From assembly GCA_030615855.1 (NCBI GenBank), contig JAUWYL010000002.1, positions 80,283 through 144,282 of the forward strand: 64,000 bases of DNA, written 5' to 3'. Below are positions 1 through 9,229 of the stretch, in pieces (position 1 is the stretch's first letter; every line of letters begins with the position of its first letter). Origin of the DNA: a bacterium (lineage in GTDB: Bacteria > UBP18 > UBA7526). The notes below the pieces were generated by a model. The model was not told the origin of the DNA and made no database searches. It was given only the letters and a program-made list of their open reading frames with translations. The position numbers were made by a program, and so were the translations under genes.

Positions 1-912
1 ATAGGTAAAGAGGCCGCTAAAAGAGCGCTCATATCTCAGAGAAGCAAGAGCCGTTGGCTTGGGACTGAATACATTTTTCAAGATAGGATAAATAGCAGGC
101 AGAATAATCGCCAGAGCAACCACCGTTGCCACTAACACCACTCTCATTGTCTTAAGCGGTGATCGGTGATCAGTAATCAGTGATCGGTCTTTCTTTTCAC
201 CGGATAACCGGATAACCGGATAACCGGATAACCTCCTATTTCTCCACCCATACCACACCCGCCACAGGATAAATACTCCAGTAAAAATGGTCACAAAGTA
301 TCCATAATAATAATTGGAAAGAAAAACTAGGGAAAAAGCCAGAGCAGCGAGAATAGCACTCCCATAGGTTCTTCTTTCATCCAGATTAAAGAGAGCCAAA
401 AAGAAAAGAGGTATCCATTGAATGTTGGCCAGGGTCAGATGTTGATAAGAATGGGTAAAGTGAAAGGGGCAAAAGGCATAAATTATTCCCGCAATCAAAC
501 TAGCTAACTTGTTTTTGGTGAAATAGTAAACTAAATAGTAGGCTATAATAGCCGAAAGAAAGAAACTTGGCAGAACAGAAAAATTATAAGCGAAGACTTC
601 ACCAAATTTTAAAGATACAGGAAGTAGCAAGCTTTCCCAGAGAAAATGTCTGGTAGCAGCATAAGCGAAATTGACCCCATAAGGATAGGCGATCAGGTGA
701 CAAGTCTCCGGCGAAAGACGATGAAGATGGGCATATTTTAGCCACCAGAGATGCCAGACCGCTCCCAAAGCATCACCTCCCGAGCCATAAAGATGACTAT
801 TCATTTTGAAAATAGTTGGATAAGTGATTATTGAACTCAATAAAATAAAAAATAGCAAGATTAAGATTTTATTCTGAATAGGTTTAAATTTAGAAAGAAA
901 TGTCTTTACCAT
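1..912 (-). CDS. Polytopic membrane protein, GT-C glycosyltransferase-like (3' end missing)
   Basis: The reading frame is open from an ATG at 912 to the window edge, giving at least 304 residues. It begins with a membrane segment (about residues 15-32), followed by a first loop with a Gly-Asp-Ala motif in SGGDALGAVWHLWW and then further hydrophobic segments. This is the layout of GT-C type lipid-linked sugar transferases and of YfhO-like membrane proteins. It is the last gene of the polysaccharide locus and lies 37 bp after the preceding glycosyltransferase gene, so a role in adding a sugar or modifying surface glycan fits. A loop of about 30 residues is encoded by two tandem repeats (158-188 and 199-231) of the kind usually seen between genes here, yet the frame stays open. 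The family assignment is inferred from topology and context only. Confidence 0.6.
   Translation of the reverse strand, partial: MVKTFLSKFKPIQNKILILLFFILLSSIITYPTIFKMNSHLYGSGGDALGAVWHLWWLKYAHLHRLSPETCHLIAYPYGVNFAYAATRHFLWESLLLPVSLKFGEVFAYNFSVLPSFFLSAIIAYYLVYYFTKNKLASLIAGIIYAFCPFHFTHSYQHLTLANIQWIPLFFLALFNLDERRTYGSAILAALAFSLVFLSNYYYGYFVTIFTGVFILWRVWYGWRNRRLSGYPVIRLSGEKKDRSLITDHRSPLKTMRVVLVATVVALAIILPAIYPILKNVFSPKPTALASLRYERSFSGLFTY
158..231. repeat. In-frame short tandem repeats inside the GT-C-like gene
   Basis: Two runs are visible: a GATCGGTGATCAGTAATC-type run (158-188) and about four units of GGATAACC (199-231). Both resemble the low-complexity words that fill intergenic gaps elsewhere in the window, but here they are translated without a stop. 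Confidence 0.85.
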
Positions 913-949
913 GCGATTTTCCTTTTTGGAAAGAAGGGTTTGTCTTACC

Positions 950-2113
950 TTAAATAGGGGGGAGTGCCTTTTGGATTATTTGTATAAGATTAGCAGCATG
1001 CTTTTTCCAAGAATATTTCTGTGCCTTTCTCCAGGCGGAATAGCCCATCCTTCTTGCCATCCTCTCATCTGCCACCAGTTTATCTATATATTCAGTATAT
1101 GCTCTCAAATCTCCCTCTTGAGGAAAAAAACCATCTTCCCCATGAACAAACAAATCAGTAACACCAGACCCTCTGGGAATAATGGATGGGCAACCATGAG
1201 CAGCCGCCTCAAGCCCGGCCATACCAAAAGCTTCAAAAATAGGATGGACTAGAACTCGGGCTTTCAAATATAGCTTATTTAGTTTCTCTTCACTAAGGGC
1301 TCCAGTTATCTCAACTCTTCCTTCTAATTTCCGCTCCTTTATGCCAGTGCTAAAGGAGTGAAGTAGAGGTTGATCCCAGGAGCCAGCCATTATTAACTTT
1401 ACCCTTTTGGCTCTAAGATTCTCCACTATATTTAACAAGAATTCTGGTCGTTTTCCAGCATTCCATTTCGTGGATGATAAAATATAATCACCCCGTGTTT
1501 TGGGAATCTCAGTTAGAGAATAACAGCCAGGATGTAAAACTTTAATCTTCTTGTTACCTAAAGTAGCTAATCTCTTCTGATGAACAGTAGAACATGTTAT
1601 AGTGGCTAATGCATTCTTAACGATTAAAGCATCAAGGCCTCGGGCAAGGGGGAGTAAAAAAGGGGAAAGGAAACGAAGGAAAGAGGATGCATAAGCTCGG
1701 GGAAGAACATAAGAAATAGGGTCATAGATATAGGCAATATAAGGAATATTTCTTTTTTTCCACAATCGGTAACTGGTAAAACAGGTATAAGTAGCATGAG
1801 TAATAACTACATCAAAATCTTCTCGCAGAATAATCTTTGGTACCAGATAGGGGCTAATAATGTGGAAAGTAGAGAAAAAACGAAAAAAGGGAAATTTTAA
1901 AGGATGGCGAAAAATGAAGGGGAATCTTTCGGATAAAAATTTGATGGGTATCTTTCTTAATAGGTCATCATATTGGTAACCCTGGACTTTCTTTTTCATT
2001 AGCACCATTAATTCTACTTGCTGTCCCATTTCTCTTAAGTGTTTCACTTCTTCAAAGGCATATCTTGCCACACCCCCTACTAAGATCTGATCTAAAAGGA
2101 TTCCAATTTTCAT
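950..2113 (-). CDS. Glycosyltransferase family 4 (GT-B fold)
   Basis: 387 residues. The N-terminal half starts MKIGILLDQILVGGVARYA, the glycine-rich start of GT-B enzymes. The C-terminal half carries the nucleotide-sugar-binding signature around HPIFEAFGMAGLEAAAHGCP (about residues 290-310), with the EAFGMAGLEA version of the E-x7-E motif. It would transfer a sugar from a nucleotide-activated donor to a growing surface glycan at the cytoplasmic membrane. Start and stop overlap the upstream gene by one base (TAATG), which indicates translational coupling. Donor and acceptor cannot be deduced. Confidence 0.85.
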   Translation of the reverse strand: MKIGILLDQILVGGVARYAFEEVKHLREMGQQVELMVLMKKKVQGYQYDDLLRKIPIKFLSERFPFIFRHPLKFPFFRFFSTFHIISPYLVPKIILREDFDVVITHATYTCFTSYRLWKKRNIPYIAYIYDPISYVLPRAYASSFLRFLSPFLLPLARGLDALIVKNALATITCSTVHQKRLATLGNKKIKVLHPGCYSLTEIPKTRGDYILSSTKWNAGKRPEFLLNIVENLRAKRVKLIMAGSWDQPLLHSFSTGIKERKLEGRVEITGALSEEKLNKLYLKARVLVHPIFEAFGMAGLEAAAHGCPSIIPRGSGVTDLFVHGEDGFFPQEGDLRAYTEYIDKLVADERMARRMGYSAWRKAQKYSWKKHAANLIQIIQKALPPI

Positions 2114-3612
2114 TAGTGGTGAACTTCCTTTCCTAAAAACTTTCTATCCAGATTCTTGGTTTTAGTAGAGATTATAAAATGATGAGAAGGCCACTTAACA
2201 ATTCCATAGGGAATCTTGCTCCAAATCCAGCGTAAATCAACATAATTCCACACTCCTTCTACTATTACTCTTGAATTGTTCTTTCTGAGCAGCCTTTTAA
2301 CTTCTTTTAAAGAAAGAGGTTTCTCAACTGGCTGAGCTTTTAACCCAAGGATTCTCATCAGGAGAGGCCTTATAGCCTCTATTCCGTAAGGAAGTTTAGC
2401 ATGAACAATATTGATTTGAATTCTTGAAACTCTTACCATTTCTCTAACGGCTTCTTCTTGATTGATGATATGTTCTAAAACTCCCGAGCTTAAGGAAACA
2501 TCAAACTGATCATCACCAAAAGGGAGCTTTTCTGCAGATGCCTGAACCAACCTTTTAACCCCTCTTTTGTTCGCTCCAAGCAAAGCCTCAAAAGAGAAAT
2601 CTACTCCCACAGTATTAGGAGAATACTTTTCGATAAAACCATATCCACAACCGATATCTAAAGTCTTTTTTCCTTTTAATAAAGTTCCTAAAACTTCGTA
2701 ATATTCCTCTTCTTCTCTAAAGCCTTTCCTTTTATGGATTTTATCATACTCTTTTTGAAACTTTCTAAATTTATCTCGGTTTCCTGATCGCCAACATTTA
2801 TTTTTCAGATATCCCAGTCCACCTGCACTAAATTCACAGGTCTTCATAAAGATGAATCCCAAGGTATGGATGGGATCCCTCATCAGTCTTTTCCAGTGAC
2901 GGAAGAAGGCAGGTCTAAAGATTGTAGCCTGTTTAGCGAATAAATCTGGATGTTTTCTCCTGTAGAAATCGATGGTCTGGGCGTAATAAAATTTCTTCTT
3001 TATACTATCCCATAGAGTCAAATGACCTTCGTGGTGGATAATGTGAGATGGAATGCGAGTTATTTTGTATCCTGCTTCTTTTATTCTCTGAGGAAGATCG
3101 TATTCTTCTCCGCCCCCAGCAATCCGTTCATCGTATCCTTTCATTTCCTTAAAAATTTCCTTTTCAAAGAAACGAGCTGCTTCCATAATTTCATCACCAA
3201 TGTAGCAGGACCGCTCCAGGGCCTTACACCTTGCCCAGAAGCCTTCCCCTACTGATATTTCGGGAATGACTAGCCCTTTAATCTCCTTCCTTTTCTGGAT
3301 TTCCTTTATGCACTCCTCGACTACCTGGGAAGTGAGTTCCATATCGGAATCAATGAAAAGTAAATATCTTCCTCCTGCCTTCTCTGCCCCAAAGTTCCGT
3401 TGCACACTTCTCTCCGGTCCTTTACGGTATACCTTAGCATATTGATCCGCAATCTCCCTTGTTCCATCCTGGCTATAGTTATCTACCACAATGATCTCAA
3501 TCTGAGAATAAGTTTGATCCCTAATTGATTTAAGGCAAATATTAATAGTTTCTGCAGAATTTTTGGTAGGAATAATTATTGAAACTAAAGGTTCTTTGTT
3601 CAGTTTATTCAT
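2113..3612 (-). CDS. Bifunctional GT2 glycosyltransferase / SAM-dependent methyltransferase
   Basis: 499 residues with two catalytic domains. Residues about 8-230 are a GT-A family 2 glycosyltransferase: VSIIIPTKN at the start, VVDNYSQDGT, and a metal-binding DSD motif in LLFIDSDMEL. Residues about 310-420 are a class I methyltransferase: TLDIGCGYGFIEKYS is the SAM-binding motif I, and FDVSLSSGVLEHI matches motif IV. The linker is basic and helical. A single polypeptide could add a sugar and methylate the same glycan, a known way of capping chain ends. The gene lies between two other glycosyltransferases and overlaps both neighbours, so it belongs to the same operon. The frame is open throughout, so this is not an assembly fusion visible from sequence. 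Confidence 0.85.
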   Translation of the reverse strand: MNKLNKEPLVSIIIPTKNSAETINICLKSIRDQTYSQIEIIVVDNYSQDGTREIADQYAKVYRKGPERSVQRNFGAEKAGGRYLLFIDSDMELTSQVVEECIKEIQKRKEIKGLVIPEISVGEGFWARCKALERSCYIGDEIMEAARFFEKEIFKEMKGYDERIAGGGEEYDLPQRIKEAGYKITRIPSHIIHHEGHLTLWDSIKKKFYYAQTIDFYRRKHPDLFAKQATIFRPAFFRHWKRLMRDPIHTLGFIFMKTCEFSAGGLGYLKNKCWRSGNRDKFRKFQKEYDKIHKRKGFREEEEYYEVLGTLLKGKKTLDIGCGYGFIEKYSPNTVGVDFSFEALLGANKRGVKRLVQASAEKLPFGDDQFDVSLSSGVLEHIINQEEAVREMVRVSRIQINIVHAKLPYGIEAIRPLLMRILGLKAQPVEKPLSLKEVKRLLRKNNSRVIVEGVWNYVDLRWIWSKIPYGIVKWPSHHFIISTKTKNLDRKFLGKEVHH

Positions 3613-4345
3613 AGTTATAATATTTCAAAATATACAGGCGATAGAAGATGGCCATAGTATCCCACCAGGTATGGTAGATGGCTTTTAAGCCGATGCGTCC
3701 CATAAAACGCTGGTAATTTAAGGTTATGGGGGCCTCAGCGATTTTGTAGCCTAGATGGTGGGCATTGACTAAAAGTTCTAAGTCAAAGGCATATCTTTTG
3801 ATTAGAACCTTAGGAAATATCTTTTGAAGCACCTCGTATTTGAAGAGTTTAATGCCCGTCTGGGTATCTTTTAAAGGTAGACCAAACATAATTTTAATTA
3901 AGAAAAAATAGACATTGGAAATAATCTTCCTATGCCAGGGATACCTTAATTTAGACTCTGGGTGTCTCTTGGAACCGATAACCACATCTACTTCCTCTTT
4001 ATTCATGATCCTGAAGAGGTTCTGAATCTGTTCTGGATGGAGATCTAAGTCAGCATCGAGGAAAGCAACCAGGTCTCCTTTGGCAAAACGGAAGCCATAC
4101 TTCAGCGCTCTTCCCTTACCTCGATTTTTGCGCATCCTCTTTACTGTAATATTAGTAAATCCTTTTGCTGCCTTCCGGGCATTCTTATAGGTCTCGTCCT
4201 TACTGCCGTCATCAACAATAATGAGTTCATACCGGCAGCCGATCTCGTTAAAGACCCTCTGTAGCTCCCTGATATTACCGTAAATATGTGGTCCTTCATT
4301 GTGGGCGGGAACCAGGATGGATAACTTACCTTTAAACTCTTTCAA
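3605..4345 (-). CDS. GT2 polyprenyl-phosphate mannosyltransferase-like (DPM1-like)
   Basis: 246 residues. KLSILVPAHNEG, IIVDDGSKDET and AFLDADLDLHPEQI (the DAD metal site) are the signatures of dolichol/polyprenyl-phosphate sugar synthases. The enzyme would make a polyprenyl-phosphate-linked sugar on the inner face of the membrane, the type of donor used by GT-C enzymes such as the one encoded at 1-912. No ATG fits. The chosen start is a TTG at 4345 with GGAAAG about 10 bases upstream, overlapping the flippase gene by 14 bp. Substrate specificity is inferred from the family. Confidence 0.8.
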   Translation of the reverse strand: MKEFKGKLSILVPAHNEGPHIYGNIRELQRVFNEIGCRYELIIVDDGSKDETYKNARKAAKGFTNITVKRMRKNRGKGRALKYGFRFAKGDLVAFLDADLDLHPEQIQNLFRIMNKEEVDVVIGSKRHPESKLRYPWHRKIISNVYFFLIKIMFGLPLKDTQTGIKLFKYEVLQKIFPKVLIKRYAFDLELLVNAHHLGYKIAEAPITLNYQRFMGRIGLKAIYHTWWDTMAIFYRLYILKYYNYE

Positions 4346-5594
4346 TTTTTATTCTTTCCAATCTTCTTCGCGGCATCCAGACCAGAAATTGATTAATCAA
4401 AAGGAGTAGCGCTCCATTTACCACCAAGATCCATACTACCTGGGAGAGGGTATTGTGGAATAGAGTAATGGCGATTATCTGTAAGAGGGTAAAAATGCCT
4501 GCTAAATATAAAAATCTAAACCTATGGATGGAGAGTTGGTAGAAGAAAAGGATATTGACCAGACCAAATAGGGCCATGGCTAAGGCGAACTTTCCAATTA
4601 ATGGGGTACTTGCTTGATGTTTACCGGCCCAGATAAGCTTAATTATGAGAGAAGGAAAAAAAAGACAAACAAGGGTCGCTCCACCTGCTAAGAGACCAAC
4701 GTAGAATAGACTTTTTTTCAAGATAAGGGAAGAGTCCCTTCTCTGGGCATATAGTTCTGCGGCTTTAGGAAACATGACAATCACAATGGGTAGGGGAAGA
4801 AATAATATCATCCTTCCCACAAAGGCAGCAGCAGAATAAATTTCTGCTTTAACCGGGCTAAAGAAGTTCCCCACTAATAGAGCATCGATGTTGGTCAGAA
4901 TTATGAAGAAGAGGACGCTAAATATGACAGGAGCAGAATATCTGTAGATTTCTTTAAAGTTTACCCTCCCCTCTGTTTCCTTTGATTTAAACAGAAACTT
5001 CAGGGGAAAGAAGAGAACGCATATACTGACAAGTATAGCGAGAATAGAAGCAGCTAAAGCCCCACTTACTCCCAGACCGAGGAAGACAAAGATAATCCCA
5101 AATATTAAACGGGAAGCGGTACCTAATATGGTGCTCCATCCTAAGTAATTAAATTTTTGCAGGCCCTGGATTATTCCTCCTGCTGCTGGGGCGATAACGC
5201 TCAACAATAAAAGTATTCCCAGGATCATAACTGGCCTGTTAGAGGGAAAATGCTGCCAGGAAGCAATCCTTCCACTTGCCGCCAGAAATATAAGGGAGCC
5301 CAGGAAACCGTAGAAGAAGAGCCTCTTAAGAAAATTAAACAATAAAAAACGTATCTTTCCATATTGGTTAAAGGCTTTAAAGTGAGCCGTATACTTGGTA
5401 ATCACTGTCTGAATAGTAGTTGCTGGAACAGAAACGATCATTAAAAGAGCAAGCAATCTATAGAGAATTCCATATTCCGTTTCTGGCAGATGACGGCCCA
5501 TGTAGATGTGAAATATAAAGTTACCTATATTGGCTAATGTGGCAGCAATGAATATGAAAGAAACCTGCCTCTCAAAACTTCCAATAAGTCTCAT
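4332..5594 (-). CDS. Polysaccharide flippase, Wzx/MOP superfamily
   Basis: 420 residues with about 12 hydrophobic segments. The N-terminus reads GSFERQVSFIFIAATLANIGNFIFHIYMGR, including the charged/aromatic first helix and a YMGRHLPETEYG loop typical of Wzx-like lipid-oligosaccharide flippases. It would move undecaprenyl-linked glycan across the inner membrane. It sits among the glycosyltransferases and is followed by a 14-bp overlap with the GT2 gene. Confidence 0.8.
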   Translation of the reverse strand: MRLIGSFERQVSFIFIAATLANIGNFIFHIYMGRHLPETEYGILYRLLALLMIVSVPATTIQTVITKYTAHFKAFNQYGKIRFLLFNFLKRLFFYGFLGSLIFLAASGRIASWQHFPSNRPVMILGILLLLSVIAPAAGGIIQGLQKFNYLGWSTILGTASRLIFGIIFVFLGLGVSGALAASILAILVSICVLFFPLKFLFKSKETEGRVNFKEIYRYSAPVIFSVLFFIILTNIDALLVGNFFSPVKAEIYSAAAFVGRMILFLPLPIVIVMFPKAAELYAQRRDSSLILKKSLFYVGLLAGGATLVCLFFPSLIIKLIWAGKHQASTPLIGKFALAMALFGLVNILFFYQLSIHRFRFLYLAGIFTLLQIIAITLFHNTLSQVVWILVVNGALLLLINQFLVWMPRRRLERIKIERV

Positions 5595-5709
5595 TGCTTT
5601 TGCTTCCTTTATAAAGGGACTAGGAGGGATTAGAAAGGAGGAACAGGGATTAGTAGGGATATTCGCGATAATTCGCGTTCTTTTATTTCTTGTTCCGTGC
5701 TATTCGCGT

Positions 5710-5871
5710 TTATTCGCGTCTATCGGCTTCCGATTCCAGCATCACCGGTATCCCATCTCGAATAGGATACCTTCTTCCACATTTGGTGCAAACAATCTTA
5801 TCCTTTTCTAATTTAACATCTGCTTTGCACACTGGACAAGCCAGGATCTCTAACAATTCTTTATCAATCAT
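5710..5871 (-). CDS. Trm112/YcaR-like small zinc-binding protein
   Basis: 53 residues: MIDKELLEILACPVC, then KIVCTKCGRRYPIRDGIPVM. Two CxxC pairs (CPVC and CTKC) form a zinc ribbon, and the CGRRYPIRDGIPVML block is diagnostic of the Trm112p/UPF0434 family. These proteins activate or stabilise methyltransferases. GGAGG lies 9 bases upstream of the ATG. The position among sugar genes, close to a glycosyltransferase-methyltransferase fusion, is suggestive but proves no partnership. The last codons run into an ATTCGCG-type repeat. Confidence 0.85.
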   Translation of the reverse strand: MIDKELLEILACPVCKADVKLEKDKIVCTKCGRRYPIRDGIPVMLESEADRRE

Positions 5872-5936
5872 GCTCCTCACCTCCATACTTATTAGTTGAC
5901 AAGTTGATTAGTTAATAAGTTAACAAGAAAACGTTC

Positions 5937-6053
5937 GGTTACGGTTAAGGTTATGATGCCCGTTTCGTTTAGGGGTTACGAAGTTCGTCAAAAATCGTAA
6001 CCGATAGATGATTGACGATACGGGCTTCGTTACCGTCACCCCTTGACGTAACC
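5937..6053. repeat. Imperfect palindromic element (GGTTACGG family, copy 1)
   Basis: The element begins GGTTACGGTTAAGG with GCCCGT inside, and ends with ACGGGC, ACCGT and ACGTAACC, so its ends are inverted repeats. The same design recurs at 26632-26725. The gap 5872-6070 contains only this element and an AGTTGATTAGTTAATAAG-type run; no gene is visible. Confidence 0.75.
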
Positions 6054-6070
6054 TATAACTTGTATCCTTG

Positions 6071-7021
6071 TCAACTTGTATTCTGCTGTTCTTCCTTGCT
6101 CTTCCTGAACCACTCGATAGTTCTACTCAGTCCTTCTTCCAGACTTATTTTTGGTTTCCACTTTAAGAGTTCTTTTGCTTTTGAGATGTCTGGTCTTCTC
6201 ACCTTGGGATCGTCCTGAGGCAAAGGTTTATAGACTATCCTGCTCTTGCTCCCCGTTAATTCAATTATCTTCTTGGCAAAATCTAAGATAGTCATCTCCT
6301 GGGGATTGCCTAAATTAATGGGCTTATGAATATTAGATAGCATTAACCTATATATTCCTTCAATCATATCTGAGACATAGCAGAAACTCCTTGTCTGAGA
6401 ACCATCCCCAAAGACAGTCAAGGGCTCATTGGCCAGGGCTTGACTGATAAATGTGGGAACTACCCGGCCGTCTTTCTTTCTCATCCGCTCACCAAAGGTA
6501 TTAAATATCCGCGCGATCCTAGTATCCATTCCATGATACCTATGATAGGCCATGGTCATTGCCTCAGCAAACCTTTTCGCCTCATCATACATCCCCCTTG
6601 GTCCTATGGCATTAACATTCCCCCAGTAATCCTCCCTTTGGGGATTTACTAAAGGGTCGCCATATACTTCAGAAGTAGATGCCAGAAGAAATTTGGCTGT
6701 CTTTGCTTTGGCCAAACCCAAAGTCTTATGGGCTCCTAAGGCACCAACCTTGAGAGTCTGGATAGGGTACCTTTGATAATCTATAGGACTGGCTGGTGAA
6801 GCAAAATGTACGACATAGTCTAGTGGTTCATCTATTTTGATATACTCCGTTACATCCTGTCTGACAAACTTAAAATCTTTGTTCTTCATTAAATGAGCAA
6901 TATTATCTAAGGTGCCAGTAATGAGGTTATCCATACATATTACACTGTGCCCTTCTTTTATTAATCGATCGCAGAGATGGGAGCCTAAGAAACCAGCTCC
7001 CCCGGTAATCAGAATCCTCAT
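6071..7021 (-). CDS. uxs: UDP-glucuronate decarboxylase (UDP-xylose synthase)
   Basis: 316 residues from the ATG at 7021. It is an extended short-chain dehydrogenase: NAD-binding [40 protein letters not shown] and the catalytic [11 protein letters not shown] (YxxxK), followed by [13 protein letters not shown]. This set is characteristic of UDP-xylose synthases. It converts UDP-glucuronate, made by Ugd of the same locus, to UDP-xylose. The frame is open 48 codons further upstream, but that stretch is encoded by an AAGTTGATAAG repeat and is not conserved protein, so the start before MRILITGG is preferred. Confidence 0.88.
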   Translation of the reverse strand: MRILITGGAGFLGSHLCDRLIKEGHSVICMDNLITGTLDNIAHLMKNKDFKFVRQDVTEYIKIDEPLDYVVHFASPASPIDYQRYPIQTLKVGALGAHKTLGLAKAKTAKFLLASTSEVYGDPLVNPQREDYWGNVNAIGPRGMYDEAKRFAEAMTMAYHRYHGMDTRIARIFNTFGERMRKKDGRVVPTFISQALANEPLTVFGDGSQTRSFCYVSDMIEGIYRLMLSNIHKPINLGNPQEMTILDFAKKIIELTGSKSRIVYKPLPQDDPKVRRPDISKAKELLKWKPKISLEEGLSRTIEWFRKSKEEQQNTS

Positions 7022-7035
7022 ATAATGCCTCGCTC

Positions 7036-7108
7036 TCTCAAGTTGACAAGTTGATAAGTTGATAAGTTGATAAGTAAAAAGTAAGAAGTATGAAGTATGA
7101 AGTAAATT
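7036..7108. repeat. Short-period repeat upstream of uxs
   Basis: AGTTGATAAG-type units are followed by AAGTATGAAGTA-type units. They fill the space between rmlD and uxs and produce a spurious in-frame N-terminal extension of uxs. Confidence 0.8.
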
Positions 7109-7152
7109 TGCATTTTGCATTGCTAATTTTTCAATTTTCATTGATTTTCCTA

Positions 7153-8094
7153 TTATCTTTCCCACTTTCTCACCGGCTCACTTTCAGATGTTTTTAGATA
7201 CTCCTTCAATGCTTCCTGCCAAGGTCTTAATGGTTCACCTACTGTTTTAATATAGCGATTATTATCCAGAACAGAAAACTTTGGCCTTTTTGCTGGACGA
7301 TTCAATTCTCCAGAAGAAATGGGTTTCAGCGATGGGGGATGTGCGATGTGCAATGTGTGAATGATTTCCTGGGCAAAATCACACCAGGAACAGGAACCAC
7401 TATTGGAAATGTGGTAGATGCCAAATGTATCTGTATGATGTGTGATGTGTGATGTGTGATGAAGTAATTTACCTATTGCGTGAGCGAGATCTTTGGTATA
7501 GGTGGGGGAGCTAATCTGGTCATTGACTACTTTTAATTCCTTTTTCTCTTTGGCTAATTTTAATATGGTGTTAACAAAATTTTTACCGTGCTTTCCAAAA
7601 AGCCCAGAGGTTCGAATGATGAAGTATCTATCTAAAAGCAAAGAAATATGTTTCTCTCCCTCTAATTTGCTTTTTCCATAGACGCTCAAAGGGTTAGGTT
7701 CATCGCTCTCAAGATAGGGCTCTTTCTTTTCTCCATCAAAGACGAAGTCCGTGCTGATATAAGCCATAACTGCCTTACACTCTTTGCAAGCGAGGGCTAC
7801 ATTCTGAGTACCAGTGCCATTTATTCTATAGACCAAATCCTCATTTTCCTCACAGCCATCGACATCCGTATAGGCGGCAGCATGAATCACAATCTCCGGC
7901 TTCGCTTCACAAATGTTTTTAATTATTTCTTCTTTACTTGTAATATCTGACTTGATATACTCCATTGATCCCAGATCCCAGATCCTAGATCCTGGATCTT
8001 TTACATCTATTCCGAACAGCTCATGCTCTTTTGATAGGGCCTCTACCAGATCCCTGCCCAGCATCCCACAAGCACCGGTAATTAAAATACGCAT
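7153..8094 (-). CDS. rmlD: dTDP-4-dehydrorhamnose reductase
   Basis: 313 residues. [20 protein letters not shown] binds [35 protein letters not shown] and YGKSKLEGE (YxxxK) are RmlD signatures. It carries out the last step of dTDP-L-rhamnose synthesis. The gene lies 6 bp after rmlB. Low-complexity in-frame segments occur at about residues 32-43 ([12 protein letters not shown]), near 237-246 ([10 protein letters not shown]) and near 275-285. All three are encoded by short-period DNA repeats and lengthen loops without destroying motifs. Confidence 0.9.
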   Translation of the reverse strand: MRILITGACGMLGRDLVEALSKEHELFGIDVKDPGSRIWDLGSMEYIKSDITSKEEIIKNICEAKPEIVIHAAAYTDVDGCEENEDLVYRINGTGTQNVALACKECKAVMAYISTDFVFDGEKKEPYLESDEPNPLSVYGKSKLEGEKHISLLLDRYFIIRTSGLFGKHGKNFVNTILKLAKEKKELKVVNDQISSPTYTKDLAHAIGKLLHHTSHITHHTDTFGIYHISNSGSCSWCDFAQEIIHTLHIAHPPSLKPISSGELNRPAKRPKFSVLDNNRYIKTVGEPLRPWQEALKEYLKTSESEPVRKWER

Positions 8095-8100
8095 CCTATC

Positions 8101-9102
8101 CTAATTCTCCATACCATACTGCTTCTTATAGAACTCTTCTGCCTTCTCTTTTAATCTCTTCCACCAAGATTCATTATTTCTATACCAGTCAACCGTCTCT
8201 TTTAAAGCCTTTTCAAAATTATGTTCTGGCTCCCAACCCAACTTCCTTATTTTACTGGAATCTAGGGAGTACCTCCGATCGTGACCTGGTCTGTCCTTCA
8301 CCTTCCTGATTAGGTCTTCACTCTTACCCAATATTTTAAGGACTGATTTGGTAATCTCAATGTTTGTTCTTTCGTTATCTGCTCCCACATTGTATATCTC
8401 GCCTATCTCTCCTTTATGGAGGATGAGATCGATTGCTCGGCAATTATCTAGGGCGTAGAGCCAGTCTCTGACATTCATACCATCTCCATATAAAGGAAGG
8501 AGCTTATTCTCTAAGGCGTTGGTAATGAAAAGGGGTATCAATTTCTCAGGAAACTGGTAATGTCCGTAGTTATTTGAGGAACGGGTAATAATCATGGGAA
8601 GTTTGTAGGTAGTAAAATAAGATAGGCAGAGGAGGTCAGCGCTTGCCTTGCTCGCCGCATAGGGACTGGAGGGATTGAGAGGGTCGGTTTCTTTAAAAGA
8701 GCCTTTCTCAATGCTTCCGTAGACTTCATCAGTACTAATCTGAATATATCTGTTAATCTTATATCTCCTGGCAGCCTCTAAGAGAGTATAAGTTCCATAG
8801 ATATCTGTTCGGATAAAGGATTCTGGTTCCAGGATGGAACGGTCCACATGTGACTCGGCAGCGAAATTCAAAATCGTATCAACTCTTTCTTTGACTACAC
8901 TATCTACTACTTTTTTATCGCGGATGTCTCCTTTGATGAATCTATAATTTGGATTTTTCTCCACATCTCTTAAATTTTCAAGGTTCCCAGAATAGGTTAA
9001 TTTATCAAGATTAGTAATTTCATAATCTGGGTATTTTCCCAAGAGATATCTAATGAAGTTAGACCCAATAAACCCCGCACCACCAGTGACTAGAATTCTC
9101 AT
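8101..9102 (-). CDS. rmlB: dTDP-glucose 4,6-dehydratase
   Basis: 333 residues from the second ATG at 9102, which has AGGAAG at proper spacing; an ATG two codons earlier abuts that site. Signatures: MRILVTGGAGFIGSNFIRYL, AESHVDRSI, ISTDEVYGS and SPYAASKASADLL (YxxxK), then ITRSSNNYGHYQFPEKLIP. It dehydrates dTDP-glucose to the 4-keto-6-deoxy sugar used by RmlC and RmlD encoded next to it. Confidence 0.93.
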   Translation of the reverse strand: MRILVTGGAGFIGSNFIRYLLGKYPDYEITNLDKLTYSGNLENLRDVEKNPNYRFIKGDIRDKKVVDSVVKERVDTILNFAAESHVDRSILEPESFIRTDIYGTYTLLEAARRYKINRYIQISTDEVYGSIEKGSFKETDPLNPSSPYAASKASADLLCLSYFTTYKLPMIITRSSNNYGHYQFPEKLIPLFITNALENKLLPLYGDGMNVRDWLYALDNCRAIDLILHKGEIGEIYNVGADNERTNIEITKSVLKILGKSEDLIRKVKDRPGHDRRYSLDSSKIRKLGWEPEHNFEKALKETVDWYRNNESWWKRLKEKAEEFYKKQYGMEN

Positions 9103-9229
9103 CTGCATCTTCCTTTAATCAAATTTAGAAATATAGAGATATTGTCTACCTTTAAAAAGGGTTGGGGCGGGGTGAAGCCACATCCCCCAGTTACCAATAT
9201 TTTCTTTCTATCTGCGTAATCCGTTGTAC

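Noticed and set aside
7022-7165. Longer N-terminus for the UDP-xylose synthase
   Set aside because: The 48 extra codons come from AGTTGATAAG repeats, and the NAD-binding motif begins at the ATG at 7021.
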